Source: Sva-07 sp963707515
GTDB lineage: Bacteria; Actinomycetota; Acidimicrobiia; Acidimicrobiales; Ilumatobacteraceae
Assembly: GCA_963707515.1 (NCBI GenBank)
Contig: CAVPQI010000001.1
Coordinates: forward strand, 434,001-498,000
Direction: 5' to 3'
Length of the DNA stretch: 64,000 nt
The notes beneath the pieces were generated by a model. The model was not told where the DNA came from, ran no database searches, and saw only the letters and a list, made by a program, of their open reading frames with translations. This document shows positions 19,693 through 28,368 of this stretch, one piece after another. The stretch's first letter is position 1. Each line of letters starts with the position of its first letter. Made by a program: the position numbers and the translations under genes.

Positions 19693-21267
19693 ATGAGCGG
19701 CCTGTTGCGGAGCAACCTCGTCGTTGCCTCCGGAACGGCGCTGTCGCGGGTGACGGGCCTGCTGCGGCTGGCGGTGCTCGCCTACGTGCTCGGCCAGGGG
19801 TCGCTGGCCGACGCCTACCTGCTGGCCAACGAGACCCCCAACATCGTCTACGAGCTGCTGCTCGGCGGGTTGCTGTCGGCGACGCTGGTGCCGCTGTTCT
19901 CGACGTTCGCCGAAGACGACGACGACGAGTCGACCAACGTGGTGATCACGATCGCCGTGGCGGCGATGGCCGCGCTGACGGTGATCGCCGTGGTCGCCGC
20001 TCCGTTCGTGTTCCGGCTGTATTCGTTCCAGGTCGCCGACGGCGTCGACGCCGACGTCTTCCGCTCGGTCGGCACGACGCTGGCGCGGATCTTTCTCGTC
20101 CAGATCTTCTTCTACGGGCTGACCGCGCTCGCCAACGCCTTCCTCAACAGCCGCCGCCGATTCCTCGCCGCCGCCTGGAGCCCGGTGTTGCCGAACGTCG
20201 TGATCATCGCCTTCCTGCTGTCGCTGCCGAACCCGGGTTCGGCCGACTGGCAGCTCGAGGACGTGCTCGACGACCGCCGGCTGCGGCTGACGCTGGGCCT
20301 CGGGGCGACGGTCGGCATCGCCACGATGGCGGTCGTCGTGATCACCGCCGTCGTGCGCACCGGCTTCCGCTTCCGGGTCCGCTTCGCCCCTCGCGACCCG
20401 GCGGTCCGCAAGCTGGTGTCGATGTCGTTCTGGACGCTCGGGTTCGTCCTCGCCAACCAGGTGGCGTTGATCGTCGTGCGCAACCTGACCGAGCCGGGAT
20501 CCGGCGACGCAGCGGCGTACTTCAACGCGTTTACGTTCTTCGTCCTCCCCCACGGTCTGCTCGCCGTGTCGATCGCGACCACGTTCCAGCCGGAGATGGC
20601 CAGGTCGGTGGCCCGACGGGACCGCTCCGCCTTCGTCGACCAGGCGTCGCTGGGGTTGCGGATGACGGCGCTGTTCACGATCCCCGCCGGCGTCGGCATC
20701 TTCGTGCTCCGCCAGCCGCTCATCGGCGCCGTGTTGCGGCGCGGCAGCTTCGACGCCGCCGACGCCTACGGCGCCCAGCGGGCACTGGCCGGACTGGCGC
20801 TCGGGCTCGGTGCCTTCTCGCTGTACCTCTTCGTGCTGCGCGGCTTCTACGCCCACAAGGACACCAAGACCCCGTTCAAGGTCAACGTCGTCGAGAACGC
20901 GCTGAACATCATCCTCGCCTTCGTCCTCGTCGACCGCTACGGCGTGCTCGGGTTGGGGCTCGCCCTCGCCATCGCCTACGCGGTGTCGTCGTTGTGGGCG
21001 ATGCAGATCCTCGGGTTCAAGGTTCCCGGGTTCGAGATGCGACCGATCCTCGCCTCGATCTGGCGGATGGTCGTCGCCGCTGCGCTGATGGCCGAGGCGG
21101 TGTGGCTGGTCACCCAGCAGTTCGGCGGCAACGAGGGCGGCGGAGCGTGGGCCCGGCTGATCGGCGGCACGCTCGTCGGCGTCGTCGTGTACGGCGGCGT
21201 GCTCTTCGCCCTCCGCGCCCCCGAGCTCGACTGGGTCCGCCGCCGCCTGCTCCCCGCCCGCAACTGA
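19693..21267 (+). CDS. murJ: lipid II flippase MurJ (MviN)
   Basis: A 524-residue inner-membrane protein of the MOP superfamily with about 14 hydrophobic helices. The N-terminus SGTALSRVTGLLRLAVLAYV, then GSLADAYLLANETPN and LFSTFAE are MurJ hallmarks; Arg residues in TM1 and FNAFTFFVLPHGLLAVSIAT in TM7-8 match the lipid II path. It moves lipid II across the membrane for peptidoglycan synthesis. ATG 19693 is chosen by family alignment and the -10 box; the open frame reaches back to 19462 without family sequence. It lacks the long C-terminal pseudokinase of mycobacterial MviN. Confidence 0.93.
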   Translation: MSGLLRSNLVVASGTALSRVTGLLRLAVLAYVLGQGSLADAYLLANETPNIVYELLLGGLLSATLVPLFSTFAEDDDDESTNVVITIAVAAMAALTVIAVVAAPFVFRLYSFQVADGVDADVFRSVGTTLARIFLVQIFFYGLTALANAFLNSRRRFLAAAWSPVLPNVVIIAFLLSLPNPGSADWQLEDVLDDRRLRLTLGLGATVGIATMAVVVITAVVRTGFRFRVRFAPRDPAVRKLVSMSFWTLGFVLANQVALIVVRNLTEPGSGDAAAYFNAFTFFVLPHGLLAVSIATTFQPEMARSVARRDRSAFVDQASLGLRMTALFTIPAGVGIFVLRQPLIGAVLRRGSFDAADAYGAQRALAGLALGLGAFSLYLFVLRGFYAHKDTKTPFKVNVVENALNIILAFVLVDRYGVLGLGLALAIAYAVSSLWAMQILGFKVPGFEMRPILASIWRMVVAAALMAEAVWLVTQQFGGNEGGGAWARLIGGTLVGVVVYGGVLFALRAPELDWVRRRLLPARN

Positions 21268-21269
21268 CA

Positions 21270-21304
21270 AAGCAACGGTTGGGGACAGGCCCCAACCGTT
21301 GCTT
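21270..21304. terminator. 15-bp perfect hairpin between convergent murJ and proB
   Basis: AAGCAACGGTTGGGG and its exact complement flank a 5-nt loop ACAGG. It covers the proB stop and can serve both strands. Confidence 0.8.
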
Positions 21305-22391
21305 AGTCGGGCAGGACGACGAGGTCGTCGCGGTGAACGACTTCGTGGGGGATGCCGGTCGGCAGGTCGCGGGTGTGGCGGCCGGCGATCGTTCGCAGGA
21401 TGGCGGCATCGGTCGCCGCCAGACCGCGGGCGAAGGCGACGCCACCCGGGCCGACGAGATCGACCGTGTCCCCCACGGCGAACGCCCCACGGACGGTCAC
21501 GACCCCCGCCGGGAGCAGGCTGTTCGGACGGTCGGTGAGCGCCCGTTGGGCACCGGCGTCGACCTCGACGGTGCCCATCACCTCGCTGGCGAAGGCGATC
21601 CACAACTTGCGCGCCGACAACGCCTTGGCGTGAGGCTGGAACGTCGTGCCGACCAGCTCGTCGGACACCGCGCCCGCCAGCACACCCGGACGCGCCGCCC
21701 GGGCGATCACACTGCGCACGCCCGACCACGACGCCATCCGAGCGGCGGTCAGCTTCGACGCCATGCCGCCACTCCCCCGCCCCGAGCCGCCGGCGTCGGC
21801 ACGCACCGCGAGCAACGGGTCGTCGACACCGACCAGCGGGATCAGCGTCGCCTCGGGATCGCGACGCGGGTCGGCGGTGTAGACGCCGTCCATGTCGGTC
21901 AACAGCACGAGCACGTCAGCGCCGATGCTGTTGGCCACCAGCGCCGCCAGCCGGTCGTTGTCGCCGTAGCGCAGCTCGTCGTTGGCGATGGCGTCGTTCT
22001 CGTTGACGACCGGCACGCAGCCGAGCTCGAGCAGCCGCTCGATCGTGCTCCGGGCGTGGAGATACTGCCGCCGATCGACGAAGTCGTGGGGGTCGACGAG
22101 CACCTGCGCACCGACCAGGCCGTGGCGAGCGAGCTCGACGTTGTACGCCTCGACGAGGCGACTCTGACCGGCGGCCGACAGTGCCTGCAGCGTGCGCACG
22201 TCGGTGGGGCGGCTGGTCAGGCCGATCGCCGCGACACCGGCCGCAACCGCGCCGGACGAGACGATGACGACCTCGTTGCCGGCGGCGCGCAGCGCAGCCA
22301 CCTCGTCGGAGAGCTTGGCGACCGCCGCCCGGTCGATGGCTCCACGCTCGTCGGTGATCGACGCCGTCCCGATCTTGGCAATGATCCGCAC
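21303..22391 (-). CDS. proB: glutamate 5-kinase
   Basis: First step of proline synthesis: ATP-dependent phosphorylation of glutamate. The amino-acid kinase domain begins RIIAKIGTASITDERG and contains VIVSSGAVAAG, VNENDAIANDELRYGDNDRL and GGMASKLTAARMA; the C-terminal PUA domain includes RALTDRPNSLLPAGVVTVRG. The GTG at 22391 has GAGG about 5 nt upstream and gives 362 residues, 7 nt after the obg stop, so proB is the second gene of an obg-proB operon. A longer open frame reaches into obg and is not used. Confidence 0.95.
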   Translation of the reverse strand: MRIIAKIGTASITDERGAIDRAAVAKLSDEVAALRAAGNEVVIVSSGAVAAGVAAIGLTSRPTDVRTLQALSAAGQSRLVEAYNVELARHGLVGAQVLVDPHDFVDRRQYLHARSTIERLLELGCVPVVNENDAIANDELRYGDNDRLAALVANSIGADVLVLLTDMDGVYTADPRRDPEATLIPLVGVDDPLLAVRADAGGSGRGSGGMASKLTAARMASWSGVRSVIARAARPGVLAGAVSDELVGTTFQPHAKALSARKLWIAFASEVMGTVEVDAGAQRALTDRPNSLLPAGVVTVRGAFAVGDTVDLVGPGGVAFARGLAATDAAILRTIAGRHTRDLPTGIPHEVVHRDDLVVLPD

Positions 22392-22398
22392 GGCGACC

Positions 22399-23655
22399 TC
22401 AGAGATCCGGCGAGTACTCGAAGCTGAACTCGCCGATCCAGATGACGTCGCCCTCCTGGGCGCCCGCCTTGGCGAGCATCTTCGGCACGCCGAGGCGGCC
22501 GAGGCGGAAGTCGATGTACGACAGCGCCTCGGGGGTGGTGACGTCGTTGAGGGCGACGACACGTTCGACGTCGCGCCCGACGAGGCGGAACTCCCCGTCG
22601 CCGACCCGCTCGACGGAGGCACCGGTCGGCTCCGGTCGCAGCACGACCACGCCGTCGCTCCTCGCCTCGGCCTGGCGGGCCTCGTGCACCAGCGACGCCA
22701 ACCGGCCGACCACCTCGGACACGCCCTGGCGGGTGACCGACGACATGATCGGCCCGGTCCATCCGGTCGCCGCGAGCTCGTCGGGTTGCACGACGTCGGC
22801 CTTGGTACCGACGCTGACCCGCGGCCGTTCCAACAGATCGGGCTGGTAGGCGGCCAGTTCGTCGAGGAGGATCTGCTCCTGCTCGACCGGTCCGATGCCG
22901 TCGGACGGGGCGAGATCGAGCAGCAGGCACAACACCCGCGCCCGCTCGATGTGGCGCAGGAACTGGTGGCCGAGGCCACGACCTTCGCTGGCGCCCTCGA
23001 TCAACCCGGGGATGTCGGCGACGACGAAGTCGGTCTCGTCGTCGACACGGACGACACCGAGGTTCGGTTCGAGGGTCGTGAACGGGTAGTTGGCGATCTT
23101 CGGCTTGGCCGCCGAGATGACGCTGATGAACGTCGACTTCCCGGAGTTGGGGAACCCGACGAGGGCGACGTCGGCCATCAACCGCAGCTCGAGCTTCAGC
23201 CACCGCTCCTCGCCGTGCTCGCCCTGCTCGGCAAAGCTCGGGGCACGCCGCCGATTGGAGAGGAACTTGGCGTTGCCGCGGCCGCCGCGCCCACCGGCAG
23301 CGGCCAACCAGCGGTCGCCGTGGTTGACCAGCTCGGCGAGCACCTCACCGGTGTAGAGATCGTGCACGACCGTGCCCATCGGCACGGCGATCTCGAGCGA
23401 CTCGCCGCGCCGGCCGTGGAGGTCTTTGCCTTTGCCGTGCACGCCGTTGGTTGCCCGCCGGTGGGGATGATCGCGGAACGCCAGCAGCGACGCCACGTTG
23501 TGGTCGGCGACCAGCCAGACACCACCGCCGTCACCGCCGTCGCCACCGTTCGGCCCGCCCATCACGACCGGGCCCTCCCGCCGGAAGCTGACGCAGCCCG
23601 CGCCGCCGTCACCTCCGCGCACATTGAGCTGGCACTCGTCGACGAACTGCGACAT
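22399..23655 (-). CDS. obg: GTPase Obg
   Basis: A 418-residue ribosome-associated GTPase involved in 50S maturation and growth control. The Gly-rich Obg fold is residues 1-158 (GGDGGAG, GGPNGGDGGDGG, GGRGGRGNAKF), the G domain starts with GFPNSGKST (167-175) and has DIPGLIEGAS, and the C-terminal OCT domain ends GDVIWIGEFSFEY. In many bacteria obg follows rplU-rpmA; here it is first in an obg-proB pair with a leaderless promoter only 51 nt from dgt. Confidence 0.97.
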   Translation of the reverse strand: MSQFVDECQLNVRGGDGGAGCVSFRREGPVVMGGPNGGDGGDGGGVWLVADHNVASLLAFRDHPHRRATNGVHGKGKDLHGRRGESLEIAVPMGTVVHDLYTGEVLAELVNHGDRWLAAAGGRGGRGNAKFLSNRRRAPSFAEQGEHGEERWLKLELRLMADVALVGFPNSGKSTFISVISAAKPKIANYPFTTLEPNLGVVRVDDETDFVVADIPGLIEGASEGRGLGHQFLRHIERARVLCLLLDLAPSDGIGPVEQEQILLDELAAYQPDLLERPRVSVGTKADVVQPDELAATGWTGPIMSSVTRQGVSEVVGRLASLVHEARQAEARSDGVVVLRPEPTGASVERVGDGEFRLVGRDVERVVALNDVTTPEALSYIDFRLGRLGVPKMLAKAGAQEGDVIWIGEFSFEYSPDL

Positions 23656-23662
23656 TTCTTCG

Positions 23663-23668
23663 AGGCTA
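23663..23668 (-). promoter_or_regulatory. -10 box of a leaderless promoter for obg
   Basis: Minus-strand TAGCCT ends 7 nt before the obg ATG. It faces the dgt box 26 nt away. Confidence 0.6.
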
Positions 23669-23693
23669 ACGCCGACCCGTGGACCTCATCTCG

Positions 23694-23699
23694 TATCGT
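23694..23699 (+). promoter_or_regulatory. -10 box of a leaderless promoter for dgt
   Basis: TATCGT ends 7 nt before the dgt ATG at 23707. Confidence 0.6.
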
Positions 23700-23706
23700 C
23701 GGTGCC

Positions 23707-24912
23707 ATGTCCGTCACCGATCCGGCGGCGACCACCGTTCGCGACCAGCGGCCCGACGAACCCGGCGGCGACGACGCCCGTCAACGCTCAGCTCGTTGGG
23801 CGGCGACGATGGCGGGCCACGGCAGCGACGAGATCGTCGTCGCCCACGCCGACTCCCACGCCACCGTCGGGCGGGCCACCGTGATGGGCCGCGAAGCCCG
23901 CGAGGAACACGAGGCGACGCACCTCGCCGAGCGGGCGACCCGCGGGCTCGGCGCCGGCAACCGGGCGATGGAAGAGGCACCGGACCCGTATCGCACGTGC
24001 TTCGAGCGCGATCGCGATCGCATCCTCCACGACTCGTCGTTCCGTCGCCTCGCCGGCAAGACGCAGGTCTTCGTGTTCCCCGACGACCACCAGCGCACGC
24101 GCATGACCCATGCCCTCGAGGTCGCCCAGGTCGCCCGATCGGTGGCAACGGCGTTGAGCCTCAACGTCCCGCTCGTCGAAGCGATGGCCCTCGGGCACGA
24201 CTGCGGGCACGGTCCGGGTGGCCACGCCAGCGAGGACGCCCTGTCGCCGTTCCTCGCCGACGGCTTCGACCACGCGCCGTGGGGTGCCGACGTCACGTTG
24301 CGCCCGCTGAACCTCTGCGCCGAAACGCTCGACGGGATCCGCAACCACTCGTGGAGCCTGCCGGCGCCGCGCACGCCCGAGGGCGAGGTCGTGTCGTGGG
24401 CGGACCGGATCGCCTACGTCTGTCACGACTTCGAAGACGCCGTCGCCGCCGGCATCGTCACCGCCGACATGCTCCCGGCGATCGTCGCCGAGCGCTGCGG
24501 GCGCGACCGTTCGGCGCAGCTGGGCACGTTCGTGCGGGCGATGGTCACCGCCACCGCGAACACGGGCCGCATCGGCATGTCCGCCGACATTGCCGAAGCG
24601 CTCGCCGAGTTCCGTCGCTTCAACTACGAGCACGTCTACCTGCGCCCCGCCAGCCAGAAGCAGGCAACGGCCGTGGTGGCCCTGCTGCGGGCGCTCGTCG
24701 AGTACTACGCCGACCGTCCACACGCCGTACCTGCGCAGACCGCCGCCGTCGCCCTCGGCGACGAGGTCGTCGGGATCGACGCCGGGAGCACGGAGGCCCT
24801 GCGCGTCGCCGTTGCCTATGTCGCCGGCATGACCGATCGCTTCGCCTGCCAGCAGGGACTCGCACACCTCGCCTGGGACCCGGCCAAGCTGCCCCGCGGC
24901 ATCGGCGTCTGA
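23707..24912 (+). CDS. dgt: deoxyguanosinetriphosphate triphosphohydrolase-like HD protein
   Basis: A 401-residue HD-domain phosphohydrolase of the dGTPase family, splitting dNTPs to nucleoside and triphosphate. The metal-binding set is TRMTHALEV (His) and ALGHDCGHGPGGHASED (HD). FRRLAGKTQVF and IRNHSW are further family signatures. The N-terminal ~55 residues are polar and family-unlike; ATG 23707 is kept because of the -10 box 7 nt upstream. An open frame extends far upstream over obg but has no family content. Three tandem hairpins follow. Confidence 0.92.
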   Translation: MSVTDPAATTVRDQRPDEPGGDDARQRSARWAATMAGHGSDEIVVAHADSHATVGRATVMGREAREEHEATHLAERATRGLGAGNRAMEEAPDPYRTCFERDRDRILHDSSFRRLAGKTQVFVFPDDHQRTRMTHALEVAQVARSVATALSLNVPLVEAMALGHDCGHGPGGHASEDALSPFLADGFDHAPWGADVTLRPLNLCAETLDGIRNHSWSLPAPRTPEGEVVSWADRIAYVCHDFEDAVAAGIVTADMLPAIVAERCGRDRSAQLGTFVRAMVTATANTGRIGMSADIAEALAEFRRFNYEHVYLRPASQKQATAVVALLRALVEYYADRPHAVPAQTAAVALGDEVVGIDAGSTEALRVAVAYVAGMTDRFACQQGLAHLAWDPAKLPRGIGV

Positions 24913-24924
24913 ACCCGCGCCGGC

Positions 24925-24993
24925 GGCGGATCAGCCGCCCATGGCCACGGTGGCGGATCAGCCGCCCATCGCCACGGTGGCGGATCAGCCGCC
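24925..24993. repeat. three tandem hairpin repeats, period 27 nt
   Basis: GGCGGATCAGCCGCC occurs at 24925, 24952 and 24979; each is a GGCGG/CCGCC hairpin. The units are joined by near-identical 12-nt linkers. On the minus strand each contains the last codons and stop (AMGG*) of the downstream membrane gene, so that gene's tail has been triplicated. They lie between convergent genes and may act as tandem terminators. Confidence 0.75.
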
Positions 24994-25368
24994 CATTGCC
25001 TCGGTGCCGAGGAACATCGCCCGGATGCCGAGCCCCATGATGAACAAGCTGCCGAGGCCGTACAGCAGGTGCACCTTGTCCTTGACGAACGGGCTCCCGC
25101 GGTAGCTGTAGAGGATGCCCACGGCGACGATGATGCTGAAGCCGTAGAGGGCGTGGAACTGCTCGAGCTCGAGGTCGTAGCGGTTGACGATCAGCACGCC
25201 GACGATGGCGATCACGAACCCCGACACCTCGGCCACGCCGATCGACCACCACAGGATCGGCGACCGCAGCGCCGGCCGGTACTGGGCGGCGACCGCCCAC
25301 ACCCCGACGAGTGCGTTGGCGACGACGAGGAACCAGGCCAGTGCGTCGTGAAGGTCGAGGAGGGTCAT
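24985..25368 (-). CDS. small four-helix membrane protein
   Basis: A 127-residue protein that is mostly hydrophobic, with four predicted helices: LAWFLVVANALVGVWAVAA, WWSIGVAEVSGFVIAIVGVL, LYGFSIIVAVGILYS and LLYGLGSLFIMGLGIRAMFL. Charged residues sit in the loops. I do not recognise a named family. ATG 25368 or GTG 25371 are both possible starts. It follows the lipoprotein gene by about 67 nt on the same strand and ends inside the triplicated hairpin region. Confidence 0.75.
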   Translation of the reverse strand: MTLLDLHDALAWFLVVANALVGVWAVAAQYRPALRSPILWWSIGVAEVSGFVIAIVGVLIVNRYDLELEQFHALYGFSIIVAVGILYSYRGSPFVKDKVHLLYGLGSLFIMGLGIRAMFLGTEAMGG

Positions 25369-25435
25369 CACCGGCCGCCGATGTCGGGTCGAGGTCCGGT
25401 CGGGAAGCGCTCGAACCGGGGCGACCGGGACCGCT

Positions 25436-26161
25436 TCACAGTCCGCAGTCGTCGCCGCCGAGGATCGCGGTGACCGTGGCGTCGTCCTCGACGCCGGTGA
25501 GGAACCCGCGCAGGCTGTCGTTGACGTAGAAGAACGGCGGCGAGAAGTCGTCTTCGGGGTTGATGCTCGCCGCCGGGTAGGCCGCCTTGACGTCGATCAC
25601 GCGCGATCCGATCACCACGCCGCGGGTGGTCTGCAGCCCGGCAGGCGCGCCGCCGATGTCGGCCTGGTCGCCGTACGTGTAGGCGGTGAAATGCCGCCGG
25701 CCCTGGACGATGGCGGAGACGTCGCCGAACTGCAGCGTCAGCACTCCCCACGACACGCGGCGCAGCTCGTTGCCCTCGCAGAGACCGATCGTGAACGGGT
25801 CGATCCAACCGGTGTCGTTGTCGGGGTCGCCGAGGTAGGAGACGATGTACTCGACCACGCCGTCGGCGTCGGCGCCGAACCCCGCCGTGCCGATCCCGTC
25901 GCCGCTGAGCACGAGGTCCGTGACCGCCGGGTCGGCAACGGTGGTCGCCGTCTCGGGAACCGTCGTCGTGGTGGTCGTCGACGTGGTCGTGGTGGTCGTC
26001 GTCGTGGAGGTGGACGTGGTCGTGGTCGACGACGTGGTCGGCAGCAACGTCAGCGGCGACGTCGAGTCCGTGGCCTCGTCGCCGTCGGAGCCGCTACAGG
26101 CGCTGAGCACGAGCCCCGCCGCGACCAGTACCGCCATCATCGTCCGACGTCCCGAGCTCAT
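25436..26161 (-). CDS. secreted lipoprotein with Thr/Ser-rich linker
   Basis: A type II signal peptide (RRTMMAVLVAAGLVLSAC, lipid-modified Cys22) is followed by an acidic spacer and a long Thr/Ser run at about residues 40-67, likely a wall-spanning and possibly glycosylated linker. The remaining ~165 residues form a compact domain with two Cys (FTIGLCEGNE and GGDDCGL) that could form a disulphide. No family is recognised. The homopolymeric Thr codons make this an easy site for length variation. Confidence 0.8.
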   Translation of the reverse strand: MSSGRRTMMAVLVAAGLVLSACSGSDGDEATDSTSPLTLLPTTSSTTTTSTSTTTTTTTTSTTTTTTVPETATTVADPAVTDLVLSGDGIGTAGFGADADGVVEYIVSYLGDPDNDTGWIDPFTIGLCEGNELRRVSWGVLTLQFGDVSAIVQGRRHFTAYTYGDQADIGGAPAGLQTTRGVVIGSRVIDVKAAYPAASINPEDDFSPPFFYVNDSLRGFLTGVEDDATVTAILGGDDCGL

Positions 26162-26221
26162 GACCCCGACATCATGGCGCAGGTCGGTCGCTGCGACGCG
26201 GATTTCGCCGGTGGCCGCAGG

Positions 26222-27055
26222 TCACCGAGCTGCACCGCCCGCCTCGCCGATCGGCTCGTCGGCATCGGCGTCGTCGTCGTCGAAGATCCACCCGATGCGG
26301 AACGGCGGACGGCGGTCGTGCTCGATGAACCACTCGGTGCCGAACGCCGCGGCGAACGCCTCCTCGGGCATGTCGAGGAAGAACGAGGAGTCGGAGATCT
26401 GGCTGCGGTGGCAGCGCATCGCGTCGCGCTTCAGCGTCAGGTAGGGCCGGGCGTCGACGGCGAGGGTGAGGTCGGCCTCGGGCATCCCGAACGGGTTGCC
26501 GTCGTCGGCTGGGGCGTTCGGATCGAGCTGGTCGGGCAGGTCGGACTCAGCGAGCATCGTCGCCATCTGGTCGCGGTTCGAGGTCGCCTCGATCACCCGC
26601 ACGCCCGGGGCCTTGGCCGCCGCGGCAACGCCGACGCGGTGCACCTGCACGTGGTCGGGGTGGCCGTACACACCGTGCCAGTCGTAGATCGTCAACACGT
26701 CGGCCGACTCCTCGCCGAGGATCCGAGCAAGTCGGGTGGCGGCCTCGTCGACGTCGGCGCTCCAGAAGCTCGCCGGGTCGTCGTTCTGCGGCCAGCCGGT
26801 CATGCCCGAATCGGCGAATCCGAGCCAGGCGACGCGCTGGACCCCGAGCACGGCGGCAGCCGCCTCGGTCTCCAGACGACGGCGGTCGACGAGCGTCTCA
26901 CCGTCGCCGAGGTCCTCGGGACGCTCGCCATGGTCCCCACCGGTGGCGACCACGAGCACGACCCGATGACCCTCGGCGGCGGCGCGGGCGATCAACCCGC
27001 CGGTCGTGATGACCTCGTCGTCGGGATGGGCGTGGAAGCAGACAACCGTCGCCAT
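26222..27055 (-). CDS. PIG-L family deacetylase (LmbE/MshB-like)
   Basis: A zinc-dependent N-acetylglucosamine-type deacetylase of 277 residues. The zinc motif AHPDDE follows the first strand (VVCFHAHPDDEVITTGG) and the third ligand is in HGVYGHPDHVQVH. In actinobacteria this family includes MshB and Mca of mycothiol metabolism; the sequence alone does not separate them from other PIG-L members. The acidic C-terminal tail (DDDDADADE) is unusual. A TAGACA box 6 nt before the ATG is a near-match to the leaderless pattern. Confidence 0.88.
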   Translation of the reverse strand: MATVVCFHAHPDDEVITTGGLIARAAAEGHRVVLVVATGGDHGERPEDLGDGETLVDRRRLETEAAAAVLGVQRVAWLGFADSGMTGWPQNDDPASFWSADVDEAATRLARILGEESADVLTIYDWHGVYGHPDHVQVHRVGVAAAAKAPGVRVIEATSNRDQMATMLAESDLPDQLDPNAPADDGNPFGMPEADLTLAVDARPYLTLKRDAMRCHRSQISDSSFFLDMPEEAFAAAFGTEWFIEHDRRPPFRIGWIFDDDDADADEPIGEAGGAAR

Positions 27056-27117
27056 GACCAGTGTCTACCGGCTGCGGCGGGTCGGTGGCGAGCGTCGGTC
27101 GTGTGACCCCCGGCGGG

Positions 27118-28281
27118 TCAGCCGCCGGCCTGCTTGACGGCGCCCGACGCCAACCAGCCGTCGACGACGTCGCCGCCGATGCCCCAGTCCTCGAGCACGG
27201 CGCGGGTGTGCTCGCCCGGATGCGCCGGCGGCTGCACGAGCTCGGCCGTGGTGCGGCTGAAGCGCGGCGCCGGGGCCGGCTGCGTGAGTCCGGCGAACTC
27301 GACGAACGTCTTGCGCTCGACGTTGTGCGGGTGCTCGGCGGCCTCGCTCATCGTCAGCACCGGGGCGAAGCAGACGTCGGTCGCCTCCATCAGCTCGCAC
27401 CACTCGGCGCGGGTCTTCTGGGCGAACACCTCGGTGAGTCGGCTCTTCAGCGTCGTCCACTGCGAACGGTCCATCTGCTTGGCGAAGTCCTCGTCGCCGT
27501 CGAGGCCGGTCAGACGCAGCAGCTCGGCGTAGAACTGCGGCTCGATCGAGCCGATCGACACGTACTCGCCGTCGCTGCAGCGGTAGACGTCGTAGAAGTG
27601 GGCGCCGGTGTCGAGCAGGTTGGTGCCGCGGTGGTTCTCGTCGTGCATACCGGTCGACTTGAACGCCCAGAACATCGACATCAGCACGGCCGCCCCGTCG
27701 ACCATCGCCGTGTCGACGACCTGGCCCTGGCCGCTGCGCTGTGCTTCGAGCAGGGCGCAGACGACGCCGTAGGCGAGGAACATGCCGCCGCCACCGAAGT
27801 CGCCGACCATGTTCAGCGGAGGCACCGGCGCTTCACCGGCGCGGCCGAAGTGGGCCAGCGAGCCGGCGAGGGCGATGTAGTTGATGTCGTGACCGGCGGC
27901 CTGGGCGTACATCCCCTCCTGACCCCACCCGGTCATGCGGCCGAAGACCAGCTTCGGATTGCGGGCGAGGCACACGTCGGGGCCGACGCCGAGGCGCTCC
28001 ATCACGCCGGGTCGGAAGCCTTCGATCAACGCATCGGCCGATTCGACGAGCGTCAGCAACGCCTCGACGCCCTCGGGCTGCTTGAGGTCGATGGCGATGT
28101 TGCGGCGGCCACGCTGCAGCACGTCGAAGTGCGGGCCGTCCGGGATCGTGTCGCGTGCGGCGGCGGCGCGGTCGACACGCACGACCTCGGCACCCATGTC
28201 GGCGAGCATCATCGCCGCGAAGGGGCCGGGGCCGATCCCGGCGATCTCGAGCACGCGGTATCCGGCGAGGGGTCCTGTCAT
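27118..28281 (-). CDS. CoA-transferase family III protein, alpha-methylacyl-CoA racemase-like
   Basis: 387 residues from ATG 28281. The N-terminus GYRVLEIAGIGPGPFAAMML, with DMGAEVVRVDR, is the family III CoA-binding fold. His131 (AAGHDINYIALAG) and Asp161 (VGDFGGGGMFLA) match the catalytic His/Asp pair of mycobacterial MCR, so a racemase acting on 2-methylacyl-CoA thioesters is favoured over a CoA transferase. In a lipid-degrading actinobacterium it would fit branched-chain or sterol side-chain breakdown; that pathway role is inference. Confidence 0.88.
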   Translation of the reverse strand: MTGPLAGYRVLEIAGIGPGPFAAMMLADMGAEVVRVDRAAAARDTIPDGPHFDVLQRGRRNIAIDLKQPEGVEALLTLVESADALIEGFRPGVMERLGVGPDVCLARNPKLVFGRMTGWGQEGMYAQAAGHDINYIALAGSLAHFGRAGEAPVPPLNMVGDFGGGGMFLAYGVVCALLEAQRSGQGQVVDTAMVDGAAVLMSMFWAFKSTGMHDENHRGTNLLDTGAHFYDVYRCSDGEYVSIGSIEPQFYAELLRLTGLDGDEDFAKQMDRSQWTTLKSRLTEVFAQKTRAEWCELMEATDVCFAPVLTMSEAAEHPHNVERKTFVEFAGLTQPAPAPRFSRTTAELVQPPAHPGEHTRAVLEDWGIGGDVVDGWLASGAVKQAGG

Positions 28282-28368
28282 GACGATCGAGTGTTGCAGA
28301 CGATCGCGCGGCACCCCCAAGCGAACGTCACCGGGCGCGACCCGACCCTCACGGGACGGGCCGCGAGA

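Noticed and set aside
17904..22427. A 1507-codon open frame on the plus strand across the VWA, moxR, murJ and proB genes
   Set aside because: It is the mirror of well-recognised genes in high-GC DNA, with Arg/Ala/Asp-rich composition and no domain of its own.
24925..24993. CRISPR array
   Set aside because: The period is 27 nt in total with near-identical linkers, only three units, and no cas gene; these are hairpin terminator repeats.
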